Shown: positions 11,009-22,069 of the stretch, piece by piece
How the letters are laid out: each line of letters opens with the position of its first letter
Position numbering within the stretch: position 1 is the stretch's first letter
DNA from: Carnegiea gigantea
Lineage: Eukaryota > Streptophyta > Magnoliopsida > Caryophyllales > Cactaceae
Assembly: GCA_029747015.1 (NCBI GenBank)
Contig: JAKOGI010001191.1
Location: 188,501-252,500 of the forward strand
DNA: 64,000 nt
Direction of reading: 5' to 3'
The notes under the pieces: generated by a model
Told to the model about the DNA's origin: nothing
Database searches by the model: none
The model's input: only the letters and a program-made list of their open reading frames with translations
Made by a program: the position numbers and the translations under genes

Positions 11009-13578
11009 TGTTAACTGTACGGGCCTACCTCCCAGCAGGTGCAACCCTCCATGAATGGTCAAACTTGTGTGCTAGTTACTCTAGTTTTTTAGAAGCATAT
11101 TCATTTCTTTATTTATATATTTTTTAAACAGCATACAGAACAGGGCTATAGGCTCTCGGGAAACTGGCTTTCACCCTAACTACGGAACCCGTCAAGGTTC
11201 CCTGGGCAGAGCTAGATCTAGCTTGTTGGCTTAGGCACTATTAGTTGCCTCAGCCTAACCCAGAATCTGGGTGCAGATCTGATCCAGGAACCCGGGCGGA
11301 TTCCTGGACTAGATGTTGCTTCAAAGGTTTTAAAAAGGCCATTGAACAATCCCCAATGTAGGAACCATCCTGGCTCATTGGTCTTGAACTGAATTTCTAG
11401 ATTCAGGGATGATGGTATAGTGATGTGATGAGATACATCTCATCACTGCTCGTCATCATTGATGGACTCTACCAATCAACACGAGAAGTCAAGGCTTAAT
11501 TATACTAACATACATTAATGCAACAAATTAGAATCATTCACATAAAATTAACGCACAATATTCATTTATGAGTGAGTAAAAGGAAAAATATTCAAATTAT
11601 TACCATGGATGAGGATGAAACTAATTAAAGATTACGTCTTTACCAAACTATAATCAACCAATCTAAATGAAAAGAAGTAAAGAGAAAAGAAAGAAAGTTG
11701 TAAAACACGCCTGATACGGCCGCAAGCGCACAATGGCATTGTAGCTATTCAAGGTCGATCCCACAGAGACTAGGTGAAACTATTGGGTTATAATCTCTCA
11801 AGGTATGCTAAGCAAAATTCTAATTCAAGTGGTTTTGATTAACAACTGCAAATAAACTTTTCTAAATCAAATATGGGGAAAACGCCAAGGAATTTTCGTA
11901 GTTATGAAAGAGAATTAAATCAAAAGGATAAACATGTGCCTTTCTCAAATTGGTTAATCTCAAGGAATTACAATCTATCAAGAAATTCAGTCTATTCTTT
12001 CGAAATCAACTAAATTTACCTAAACTAAGCAAATCCCTCTTTCAAGCTAATTTGACTTAATCTAAGTTTAATATTTTCGATTACTTAATTCGAGTCCTCC
12101 CAACTTGACAATCTCTCTTTCGAGATAATGCAGTGATAGGTTCTAACACGCAGTCCAACAATCAAATGTTGTCTTTCGAATGTTCACTCAACTGTTCAAT
12201 TGTGCAAGTAAATTTTGGCCAAAAATTAACGCACAACATATATAACACTTGATAGAACGAAATCAAACCAATCATGAAAATAAGCACAATTCTATAAATT
12301 AAAACAAAATCCAATCACACTTTTATAAACTACTAAATCTCTAGACAAAATTAAACTACTCAAACATGATAAAATTAAACAAACTAAAGCGATAAATCTA
12401 AACAGAAAAGAGAAGAGGGGAGAGAAGAAAAAAGAGATGCTCAGCCAAGATCATGCTTGAACCGTCGTGCAAACCCAAGATGGAATCCTTGCAAATCTTC
12501 ATTTCAACTCACTCCCTCTCTAATCTAATCTACAGTAATCTAAGAGAGGAAAATGGAATGAAGATGAGATTATGGATGTTGGATGTGTGGAAATGAGAAG
12601 AGAAGAGCCCTTTTTATAATGAAAGTCCTGGAAGCCGAAGAGCGATGTGACTTAATGGAATTAAAACTGTCAGGAAGTCGAAAAGTCACAAGGAAACAAA
12701 AAGCCTCGGGGTGAAATGAAGACACCACGGACCATGGGCACCAGTAGGGATCGACCGTGGTCTTGGCTGGCTCGGTATTCTTCTGTTCTTCTTTGTTTCC
12801 ATGAGTATGGCAACTCAGGGGCATCCATGGTGAGTCAAAATACACTCATTTATGGGGCAAAATGAGGGCAAAAAGGTCCAAACCTGCAAAACATAGAAAA
12901 AAACCACACCCGAGTGTAAAATGGAAAAAGGAGTACAAATTGTAACATAAAGCATATAATTTTCCCTTAAAATGCAGCAAAATGACTCTAAAATAATATA
13001 CACTTTAAGCACTTATCAGCGCCCTTAGGATAACCCTACCAAAACCATCTAGGAAGCCAGCAGAGCGATACTTTATGAAATCGATGTTTGATTTCTCTCT
13101 CTAAATGCTGATTGTCGCTCTTAGAAATGAATCCTAAATCTCTCCTTTTCTCACTTTATTTGTAGCTCACTATGATTTTGGGGCAGTGTCTTGCTCTAAT
13201 GATTTTACGTTTCCTCCCCCCCAACCAAGGGGTTATCCCTCTTTTTATTGCTATTAAGAAGGCTACCTAAATCTGCCTAAGAAAGGGAGACATAGTCTTG
13301 TTCCTATTATGCTTAATCTAAGCAAAATAACTTGATAAACTAAAACTCTAATTAATTAACCAAAACTAATTTAATTAGACGTGGAAAACGAATTCCAGTG
13401 GCAATCTACTTGACTTAGCCTAATACAAATAGGTTCTCTCTAAGACCAGCACAATCCTCCGGACTCAATTTCTTTATTTTTTCACATTACAATTCTGTTG
13501 GGCCCCTACAAACTCAATTTGGCATACTGATTTCATCACTAGGCTTATTAGAATAAAATGTCATTTTTGATGTCTACA
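11009..13578 (-). repeat. 3' LTR of Tat-A, split by a solo Athila LTR
   Basis: On the minus strand it starts TGTAGACATCAAAAATGAC (13578), typical of Tat LTRs, directly after a polypurine tract. It aligns with 35715-37165, for example GAATGGTC-AAC-TT near 11055 and 35750, the GATGGTA-A-TGA-GATG phrase near 11410 and 36210, and the shared ATGTCATTTTT at the other edge. Without the inserted Athila LTR it is about 1.26 kb. The lower boundary (TGTTAACTG at 11009) is inferred from the alignment and is soft by a few bases. Confidence 0.75.
11712..13018 (-). repeat. Solo LTR of an Athila-like element (1307 bp)
   Basis: Same family and orientation as the LTR at 5002-6338: minus-strand start TGATAAGTGCTTAAA (13018), end GTATCA (11712). 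Flanks are ACGCC (11707-11711) and GCGCC (13019-13023), a 5-bp target duplication with one G/A difference. The interrupted Tat LTR sequence (AAA-CGCCC-T-ATAAC) can be followed across the insertion by comparison with 36475-36500 in the other Tat LTR. No internal sequence is present, so it is a solo LTR left by LTR-LTR recombination. Confidence 0.85.
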
Positions 13579-13593
13579 GTTAGCCCCCACTTT
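13579..13593 (-). promoter_or_regulatory. Polypurine tract of Tat-A
   Basis: The minus strand reads AAAGTGGGGGCTAAC immediately before the LTR start TGTAGACATC. This position and the AAAGTGGGGGC core are typical of Tat-lineage plus-strand primers, and fix the LTR at 11009-13578 as the 3' one. Confidence 0.8.
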
Positions 13594-13755
13594 CGCTGAA
13601 TGGGAGTACGATGAGGGTCAAAAGCAATAGTTGCTACTTATAGTTGTTCGTCTAGCTGTGCAGTGTTCAAGCCTAGACGCTGAGGGCCTTGAGACTTCCC
13701 TCCTGCCAACTATCATCGTGATGATGTCCTATTGTGCCGGGAGCCAACGGGTTCT

Positions 13756-14337
13756 TAACCTTTCACCAGCTTTGCATATTTTCCTACCACTGGAATAGCG
13801 GATCTTATAGAAAATTTATCCTTTTGCCAATTAGCAGGTTTCCTTATCGCTGAAGCACTAGACCTACTGCCAGTTCAACATCCCTAATTTTATCCTTTCT
13901 CCAAATTAGTGGTTTTCCTTATTGCCGGAGCAGCTGACCTTTTGCCGATATAGCAAACTTGATTTTATCCTTTCCCCGGATTAGTGGTTTTCTTATCACC
14001 AGAGTGGCAGACCTTTTGCAGAACTAGCAAACCGATTTTATCCTTTCGCCAGATTAGCAGGCTTCCTTATCGCCAGAGCGACGAACCTTTTGTAGGTCTA
14101 GCAAACTTGATGTTATCCTTTCACCGGACTAGCTCATTTCCTTATCTCTAGAGCAGCGAACCTTTTGTTGGTCTTGTAAACTTGATTTTATCCTTTCACC
14201 GAATTAGCGAGTTTCCTTATCGCCGAACTAGCAGACCTTTAGTTGGACTAGCAAACTTGATTTTATCCTTTCATCATATTAGCTGATTTTCTTATAACCA
14301 GGGTAGCGAACCTTTTGTCGGTCCAGTGAATTTTAAT
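13756..14337. repeat. ~75-bp tandem array in the Tat-A 3' region
   Basis: The phrase TATCCTTT recurs at 13817, 13891, 13966, 14039, 14114, 14189 and 14264, a spacing of 73-75 bases, with a weaker unit before the first. Each unit holds TTATCCTTTC-CC-GATTAG, then TTCCTTATCGCC, then GACCTTTTG and CTAGCAAACTTGAT. Units differ at many positions. Family knowledge: tandem repeats between integrase and 3' LTR are common in Tat/Ogre elements and can seed satellite DNA. Confidence 0.9.
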
Positions 14338-14459
14338 GACGAGATGTCCCCTTTTATCGGGAACCATTAGTTTTAGCTTCCAACTAGAACGCTGTCATAC
14401 GTATCCCATTCTTCTATTCTTTGGAAGCTCACAGAGTAGATTCTCCATTGGATCCATTT

Positions 14460-14850
14460 GCTTTGTCTTCTTCTTCTTTTGTATTCTACAAGAGAAACAT
14501 GAGCACATAGTGGTGGGAACCCAGTCCGGGTTTATTGACCACTTTTCTTGCTTTGGCTTTTCCTTCTTTGTTTGCAAGCAAGTGTTCTTTTGATGATTGT
14601 AGGTTCCTATGCACATAGAGATCCCAACCGATCCTTCTTGCTTGTCTTCATTGCTTGCCTTCTTTCTTTTGCTTGAGTGCGTTAACTCATTGTGAACAGA
14701 GTATGCCCATGTGAGTGGTAGGGAACCCGACCGGATCCTCGTGTAGGCATTGCCTTGTTTCTTTGCTTTTTGTTTGCTTGCACTTAGCTCATTGTGAGAG
14801 AGAATGCCCATGTGAGTGGTGGGGAACCCGACTGAGTTTCCCTTTGGCTT
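14460..14850. repeat. ~102-bp tandem array, about four degenerate units
   Basis: The phrase TGCCCATGTGAGTGGT-GGGAACCCGAC occurs at 14704 and 14805 (101 apart). Weaker relatives, with CACATAG and GGAACCCAGTCCGG or ATCCCAACCGATCC, lie about 102 and 204 bases earlier. Between them are T/G-rich TTGCTTTGC stretches. It is a separate repeat from the adjacent 75-bp array. The 167-codon minus-strand frame across it is a product of the repeats. Confidence 0.75.
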
Positions 14851-15218
14851 TTCCCCTCTTGCTTTGCCAATAAATAGTTTGTCTTGTGGAGTGTTCAATT
14901 AACCCCTCAACTATGCATGTCTTCCCCCTTTTCTTTTCCTTTGCTTTCTTTTACTTTTTTCACTTTCAAGTGTTTTTAAGTATGAGTCTAAGAATAGTTC
15001 ATCCTCCTTGCCAATCCTGTCAAGAGAAGCTTACGTAAGATTTTCTTTATTGAAAGGGAATGGAGACCTGTTGGGGCTTGGGATGGTGTTGATCTTCTCA
15101 TTTAGATCAAATGCCATACCTCGAGCCAAGCTGCTACTAAAAAGCAGAATGCTTTTCTTTTGTGTTCTTCTTCTTTCTTTTGTTTATTAAATTCTGTTGT
15201 CTAACTTTCTTCTTTTTA

Positions 15219-16498
15219 GGATGGCCTTATAAGGGGTAGAGGTTCTCCTAAAGAGTTCATAACTAACCCTAGGTGTAGGAAATCCAACTCCAAACTGTCC
15301 TAGAAAATGCAGCCTTTGGATATTTCTACTTAGGTTTAGAAGGTATATCCCAACTGACAAATCGTTGTATCACTCATGGGATAGCTAAAGGATTTTAGGA
15401 TACTACTAACACTCTTCATTTATCCTTTGGGGAGATGACTATCACTCCTTTTGATTTTGCTCTGTCAACAGGCTTGGATTCTCCGATGACCCGTTAGAGT
15501 ATCAAGAAGACTTACATCATCATCAAGCTCACCTTTTTGAACTTTGTGGCCCTGTCATAAGGAACATACCGTATAGAGGTAGCTTCTCCTACACTAATCT
15601 TTTCAAAGTAATTCGAGATGATGTTAGTTAGGTTGCACACATACCTGATGAGCAATCTCGTATCATTTTAGCTCTCCTCCTTAGCACCACTATTTTTGTC
15701 GAACTAGGTAGGTAACCACTGTTACTTTCATTATTTGGTTAACCTGGTTGATCTAGACAGAGTGATGCACTTGAATTGGAGAATGGATACATATACCACT
15801 CTTCTTCGTGACGTACGAAGTGGAGTACGAAAGACTAATCTAACTCAAGAAAAAGAACTCTAGTTTGCATCTTGGTGGTTTGCGGAGAGTAATCACGTAA
15901 TAATACTATTTCACTTCCGTTTTCATTTTGAAACTCCTATCATTATTTCACTGTTTTTTATAGCTTTGGTTCTATCAGTATTTTGTAGAGTTATCACCTG
16001 GATTCCGAGAACCTACTCGTTTTCCCGCTATGCTGTTATAGATGAAAGATAACCAAATCCAGTGGAAGTTTCGATAAGGAAGTTTGTTGCGCCTCCAGAT
16101 GGCCATAAATAACTTAACCACAGTATGATAGCTGATTTTGCTTATTGTTATTCACACTTTGTTCTAACACTGGCGTGGGGTGCTTAGACAGTCCCTCTTG
16201 AAATCGAGCCTGCTCAATATTACACCCAAAGGAGAATCCTGATAGAAGGGCCTCTTTGCTTTATTTGGTATTTGGGTGAAAGGGTGTCACGCGAAAGTCT
16301 CAACCAATGGCCTCCTATGTTCTAATGGATCCCCCATGCCCTATGTTATATGCTAGAATGCTATCCTTAGCAGACATGGCAGAGATGAAGGTGGGTCGTC
16401 ATTGTATCGATTTCACCGACCATAAGGGAACTACGAAGTGTATTTCAGTGAATTATGGCCAACTTGGTAGTTCGTCACTCCATGCTTTCTTTATTTGA
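15219..16498 (+). pseudogene. Plant mobile domain (PMD)-like extra ORF, antisense inside Tat-A
   Basis: The plus strand, opposite to Tat-A gag-pol, carries a decayed PMD-type protein. Landmarks in order are GYFYLGLEGISQL (about 15335), a TAG where relatives have Trp (15396-15398) followed by DTTNTLHLSFGEMTITPFDF, a fold core typical of PMDs, then LTFLNFVAL, VDLDRVMHLNW and TLLRDVRS (15770-15830), and RRILIEGPLCFIWYLGERV (about 16230-16290). The last open part runs to 16498. Family knowledge: PMDs occur in the plant proteins MAIN and MAIL1 and in transposons, including extra ORFs of Tat-lineage gypsy elements. Frameshifts and stops make it non-functional. The assignment is by motif memory. Confidence 0.6.
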
Positions 16499-17574
16499 CA
16501 TTTGGGTGATGTCATTTTTACCTTGCTTTCCTCTTTTAGGGCATGCGTGTCAATGTTCCAATGCCTAACTTGAACATTAATGTGGTGCCAAAAGGAGAAC
16601 CTGAGTAGTATCTAGAGATTTCCCTGATGCAAAATATGAGCACCCCGAGCTTCCATTTCCTCCCACATTTACAGGGGTAAGTGCATTTCTTTCTCCCCAT
16701 TAGTGTAACTATTTCCCACACTTACCTGTTAGCCTCGCTCTGTTAGTACAACCAAGAGCAATCCAGGATGATGCTTATGCGAGTAAGGCATTTGCGAACT
16801 ACTTTACTTGCTTTCGTCCTCAAAAGGATGAGGTATTTCTCCTTTTTTTCTTATTTCTTCCTTTTCCCCCTTTTTCCCCCCTTCTTTCTTGCAAAAAGGA
16901 CATTGAGGATTATGTTGGACGAGCGTCACCTCACATATCTCAATTGAGGAGACGCCTTTCTTCAAGGCTCAGGATATTCCAGAATGTTCTCATGCTAAGA
17001 AGGCGAGACCTCATCTAAATTCTCTGTCAGAAGTTGCTCTTAAAATCTACGCTCCTTGGGATCCTTATGCTGCTGTCTCCTCCTTGGGAGAGCCTCTAAT
17101 TCCTCAAATATTATACAGAGATTGCTCATCTGAGACCATGCATGTCACTCTTGGGCTCCTAGGAGTAATTCTCCTCCAAGTGTGGATATGGTCGAGCTTC
17201 GGTTGATTCAGGCTTTGCATTACATTATGCTAACTACTTCTTTTGTGGAAGCAGTAGTGGGTTCCAGGATAATAAGTAGACTTATTCTCTAAACTTGTGT
17301 ATGATACTATTATGCTAACTTTATAATGCAATCCAATTTACTATAAATGCATTTGAACTTGTATGCAAAAATGCAAGACTCAACCCCCATTCCCCACCCC
17401 TCCCTCCAAAAAGGACCAAAAATCATGAAAACAACCGTAAGTTTAAAGAGCTTTTGCCGGTCATGAGCAACGAGTTATCTGATTTTATTAATTATATTAT
17501 TAATATACAACCAGAGGAAAAAAAAGAAGCACAAAACTTTGCGGGCCTAGTAAAACTTAATGTCATTTGAGATG
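16499..17574. other. No recognised domain, between two antisense extra ORFs
   Basis: Short plus-strand stretches may continue the PMD-like ORF C-terminus (near 16540-16680), but I cannot assign them. There are T/C-rich runs at 16835-16895 and a C-rich patch near 17380-17405. I saw no splice-site pattern that would let me join the flanking ORFs. Confidence 0.35.
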
Positions 17575-18980
17575 AGCTTGTCTTCATGGCTGTTTGCCCT
17601 TGACTCCCAAGATAAGCATGATCTGAAGAACCTCCTTAGCTTGCGTCAAGTCCAGATCTCTTAGAACCATCGTGGAGCCATTGGGACCTTTCGGGACCTA
17701 AAACTCCATGTTTTTACGTTTGGGACTCCTGAACTGTGCCCTCTAGCTAAGGAATTTAATGTTATTTTAGGATTTCCCCTTTACTTTCCTCCTATTATCC
17801 CTTCATTTTCAGAACACATGTTTGCCCAATATTGTCAACTTTTAGGCTTAAGCCCTGAGGATGTGCCTTCTATTATCATTGATCAAGAGATGGACTTTAT
17901 GTTTTTGATTGCTTATTCTAAGGAGTGTGGTTATGCACTTGAAGGCCTGCATAGACGTAAGGCGATAACACTGCCTCTTAGATGCCTTCTCATTCGTAGG
18001 TGGTTCTAACGGTAGAGGTCCCACTGTGCTTCTCACAGTGGTGGATGACATTAGTCACGGCAACATTCCCATGCCTCTTATGCTGGCTAAAACCACCCTT
18101 TGTTTCGATTGCCTTTGTCATCATCCCAACCAATTTTTGTTTGGAAGTCCTCTGCTGTTCCAGGTAAAACTATCGATCCAATGGGCCTACTTGTCCCTCT
18201 TTTTTTGTATAGCAGTCTAATCTATTCCTCTGATGGTGAACTTGACCAGGTTTTCTTTAGGCTTCTCCTATGTTTTAGCGTTCCCCATTTTCCTTGTCAT
18301 CATCTTTTCTTTTCTTTTTTTTTGGTGTTCAGTTTTGGACCTGGGAACCCTACCAGGTTTTCTAGGTCTGTATTTTTTTTCTGTAAATCTGGCTATTGGA
18401 GCATCTCAGGCTGATTGTTATTCCCTAGAATGTGCATTCCTATCTTGCAGCGCATTTTAACGAAAAAAAACTTTTTAAGGACAAGCCGGCTACAGATTAG
18501 GTCAAGCTTTTTGAGAGGTCTCCACTCATTCATTAGACTGTTCGTTGGTGGAACATTCATCGAGGTGTGACCTATAGAGATCACTGCGCCTATGTATGAC
18601 TTATCGGTCTTACAGTAGGGACCTACTTCTTCCCTAGATGCCTTTTAAGACAATGTGATCTTAAACACACCATTCCAAGGTTGGACTGAATCCCTCTAGA
18701 GAGCTACGCGAATAATGCTGCTCATGTTCACTCTTGGAAGGAGTATTAGATTTACCGCCACTCATCAATGTGCTAGAGGCACCTCGCCCCACCGATGTTT
18801 CCAAATTCCACATGGAGTGGATGGCCGAGCGGGATATAGGGAAAAGAAAGACTCTCTAGGAGAAGGAAGATACTAGGGCTTCAAAAGCTAACCACAAACG
18901 TGACTCGTCTCACATTGGAAAGAAAAGAATCAAGGATCCTACCCCCAGAAAAGAACCCCCCAAGTGAAGAAAGAGAAGAA
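17575..18980 (+). pseudogene. DUF7745-like extra ORF, antisense inside Tat-A
   Basis: A second decayed plus-strand ORF. Its first part has FTFGTPELCPLAKEFNVILG and then a Pro-rich segment leading to AQYCQLLGLSPEDVP (17720-17870), the pattern of a plant retroelement-associated family I know as DUF7745 (name from memory). Later come HGNIPMPLMLAKTTL (about 18060) and LTVGTYFPRCLLRQCDLK (about 18600), which also fit that family in order. The end is Lys/Arg-rich (18840-18990). Frame changes occur near 18000, 18130 and 18480. With the PMD-like ORF upstream it forms a same-strand pair opposite to Tat-A pol. Confidence 0.5.
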
Positions 18981-19317
18981 ATTGAAGATGGACTAGCCAT
19001 GCCCCCTTTTAGATGAAATATAAAGTTTTATTTTCCCGTAGTTTTAATGAAGTTTTTAGTGCACCTTGAAGTTGTATGCTTTGCAATTATTAAGAAGAAG
19101 AGATAAAAGTGTTATACTCAGTTTATTCACTGCTTCCTTTTTTTTTTCTTTTTTCTTCAACTTACACACCCAGTCTCCATGGAACCTAGACGGGTTCCCT
19201 CAACTGTGGGTCTAGCCCTGTTTCGAGTATGCTTAGCTATTGAGCTTGCACATGGTTTCTCGTGATCTGTTACTATCTCTTTTTTTTAAGTTTTAAAAAA
19301 CAGGAAAAGTGTGATAA

Positions 19318-20245
19318 TTAATTAGGTCGAACAGATTGGCTTTTCTGGCGGTCTATGAATGAAGCATGTGCTTTTCTCTAGTTTGGATGATCGAAAGGAT
19401 AATAACTAAAAATAATTCAATCTTTTCTCTTGAAATAAATCGAATTACTTAAACTCATCCAATTACCATTCTTTCAATGGCTCTTGTTTTAGCCTAAGTT
19501 AAAGATCTTAATAGCCAATTATCCTCTCAACATGCAATTCTCTTTCAAGATTCACTAAGTTAAGTTTAGTCTTATTAATCTAATAGTGCATTTCTCCTTT
19601 TAGCACTTCACCCTACTATCTAGTTTAATGCAAACAATTTAGCCTAAACCAATCACAATCAATCAAAACCCAAGAAGATTGAATCAACCAAACGAGATCA
19701 AATGTATGATTTTTGTAAAGTTATGAATCTAACAACATTTTTTTGCCAGCAAATCCCTAGACTGAAAGAACTACTCACTCATACTTATTGTAACTAAAAT
19801 CAAAATTGCTCAAACAAAACATGAACCTAACTAGCACAAATTTAAATAGAGTTCAAGAAGTAAAAGAGAGAAAAACATTTAGGCATATTAAGATTCTTCA
19901 AATGATCTTGCAATCTTCAAAGCATCCACCTGCAAATTCCTTCCTTGAATCTTCTTTTTGCTCGAAATGATGAGAAATGGATTAACTAAAGGGAGAAATT
20001 ACTGATACTATAAGTGGAGATGCCCTATTAAGTAGTCGAGCACATCTTTAATAGCAGCAATCGAGCATTCTCTCCCACAAAATCTAGACAAAACAAAGAG
20101 GCATGATAGTTACATGCCACCATAGATCGTGGCCTCCACCACTGACTGACTGTGGCGGCTTATGTCTCTGGGTTCCTTATTTCTTCTTTGACGCACTGAT
20201 GTATGTGACTAAGGGGGCTCCATATGAGTCAAATATCAACTGATC
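19318..20245 (-). repeat. Truncated Athila-type LTR inside Tat-A
   Basis: The stretch resembles the central part of the Athila LTRs at 5002-6338 and 11712-13018: the lists of ACTTAAACT, CTTTCAA, CTCTCAACATGCAATTCTC and CTAGACTGAAAGAACTACTCACTCAT, and a GC patch near 20125-20165 (CCACCATAGATCGTGG, GACTGTGGCGG). Neither LTR terminus is present, so it is a fragment; no target duplication is seen. Tat-A integrase text resumes at about 20246. Confidence 0.6.
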
Positions 20246-20595
20246 AAGATTAGTATGCTAAGTACATTCTTCTTCATTCATATCCACAAGTTTTACTGCT
20301 CCACCTGGGTAGGATGGTTTTGATGATGTTTGGGCCCATTCAGTTGGGTTTGAATTTCCCTTTGAGCCCTTAATTAGGGCCCTTATCTCTTATAAGACTA
20401 GTTCGCCCTCATGGAGGCCTCTAGGCTTAACTTTCTTACTAGAAGCATTTGAAATCCGAGCTTGTAAATTTGGACAATATATAATGCCCTTAGCCTTCTT
20501 TCATCCAGCATACCTAACTCTTCATATCGGGCCTTTGCCCATTTCGAGTCTCGGATTTAACTTTCCACAATTACCCTAAGTGAAGATATTGCTAC
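20246..20595 (-). pseudogene. Integrase C-terminal part of Tat-A
   Basis: Reading from 20595 down, the frame gives SSLRVIVES, then KWAKARYEELGMLDERRLRAL, then GKFKPNWMGP and VKLVDMNEE, finishing near NLDQL at about 20250. These are the C-terminal landmarks of Tat integrases (linker helix, then the GPF/Y-like GKF-x-P-N-W-x-GP motif). It directly continues the integrase text that breaks off at 25050, after GMEAVLPLE-type sequence, so the element at 20596-25049 inserted into this domain. Confidence 0.8.
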
Positions 20596-22055
20596 TAATG
20601 CAGAACAAGTTCCGAACTTGGGCCTACCTTAACTAGTAAGGGTCTTGACCCAAGTTGGCCTAATATTGACCCTAGGTCAAGGACTAGATCCCCCAAGGTC
20701 AATATTGACTTGGGGTCCTTAAGAAGGTCCATATAGGGTTACGAAAAATGGTTGGGCCATTAGTAGCCCTAAATAAGAAGTTAATTACTTATTCCTCCCA
20801 AAAACACTTTCATTAGATCATTTTCAGATTCTGGGCAGAATAATTTATGTCATTTCTTGTTCAGTTTTAGCCAAGAAAATGAGCTTTAATTTCTACAAAG
20901 TATACATAGATGCAAAGCCCTAGATGTCTATTTTTTCCAACGAATCTTGAATCACCCCCAAATTCCAACTGTTGAGAAAGTTATGGGCTAAATACCGAGT
21001 AAGGGTCAGTCCAGGACTACAAAATGCACGGTTCAGATTATGGGCTTAATTAAGGAGGTTACGGCTGTAATTTTGGGGATTAATCAGCATGGCATGATTC
21101 TTCACATACAAGGGAAGAGTCGATCAAGGGCATCACATCATTTGGAAGATTAAAGCCTAATCATGGCTCCCTAGAAAGTAGAGGATGAATCCTGAAAAAT
21201 ACAGCTCATAGTAATTGTAATTATCTTAAGCATCTCGATTTATTTTCCTAGGATATTTTGTAAGCCTTCTATTCGACCACTTGTCCCAGTAATATACAGC
21301 TAATTCCTTCTCTCATTGGGTATGTATGGATCCAATTACCCCTATATAAAAATCAAATTTGACGAATGATATGAGAGTTTAAAGCTTGATTTTCTTTAAA
21401 ATCTCAAATTCTTTCTCTCTTAAGATGGTGCAGATTTGAGTCTTCCCTTTAATCTAATCCCTTATGCTAAGGCTCTAGAGGGTTAGAGGGTAGCTTGATT
21501 TAATCTAGATGATGGTTCAACCTTTATCCTAATATATCCTCTTGGATTTATCTCTTGGTCACACATTTCAAGTGTTGAATCTACTCCATTAGAGGCTTTC
21601 TTTACTTGAGAACTCTCTCTCTCTCTCTTTCTCTCCTGGTTCATCTTTGGGGAGATTGATCTTTGATAGATCTGGCAAAACTGACCCGAAACCTGAACCG
21701 AACGACCCGGACCCATGCCCTACCCGACATCCGAAATATGCACACCCGAAAGTGGACCTAAACCTGAATTGACCTGAACCGAACCATACCCGACCTGAAA
21801 TTTTCTACAAAGTTGCTTGTTTTAACATGATAAACGTATTTGAGCAAAAATTGATTGACTCAAAATCAACCCGAATCGAACCATACCCGACCCAAACTGA
21901 AGCAACCTGAAATGTCACTTAACCCGACCCAACCTTGACCTGACCCATACCCAAACCAAATGACCTATTTGCCAGGTCTAATCTTCAACCTCTATTGGGC
22001 TCACCTACAAGCATTTCATGCCTTCATTTGGACAAATGAAATTCACCACGCAACA
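20596..22055 (+). repeat. 5' LTR of the gag-only element, with MITE inside
   Basis: Starts TAATGCAGAACAAG and ends CGCAACA one base before the PBS. Without the MITE and its duplication it is about 1.14 kb, like its partner at 23907-25049. The pair share long phrases, for example CAAGTTCC-AACTTGGGCCTACCTT, GGGTCACTTGCCCC-type text and TCAAGTGTTGAATCTACTCC. Confidence 0.8.
21667..21980. mobile_element. hAT-type MITE (314 bp)
   Basis: Ends are TAGATCTGGCAAA and TTTGCCAGGTCTA, 13-bp terminal inverted repeats with one mismatch. Flanks ATCTTTGA (21659-21666) and ATCTTCAA (21981-21988) are an 8-bp target duplication with two transitions, the length hAT elements make. The insert is absent from the partner LTR, which reads GATTAGTCTTCAACC at the empty site. 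The inside is rich in CCCGACCC / GACCTGACC phrases, familiar from small plant hAT elements starting TAGACCTGGCAAA. Confidence 0.9.
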
Positions 22056-22056
22056 T

Positions 22057-22069
22057 TTGGTATCAGAGC
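22057..22069 (+). promoter_or_regulatory. Primer binding site, tRNA-iMet type (gag-only element)
   Basis: TTGGTATCAGAGC, the standard plant site complementary to the 3' end of initiator tRNA-Met. A near-copy, TTGGTGTCAGAGC, also follows the right-hand LTR body at 25020-25032. Confidence 0.85.

Noticed and set aside
14395..14898. 167-codon minus-strand ORF with repeated VGFPTTHMG-like phrases
   Set aside because: It is the translation of the degenerate ~102-bp array; no family match and no support outside the repeat.
22057..22069. Possible tRNA genes near the primer binding sites
   Set aside because: Matches are limited to the 13-18 bases of the PBS; no cloverleaf arms are present. The same holds at 59028-59040, 4978-4995, 7709-7726 and 35684-35701.
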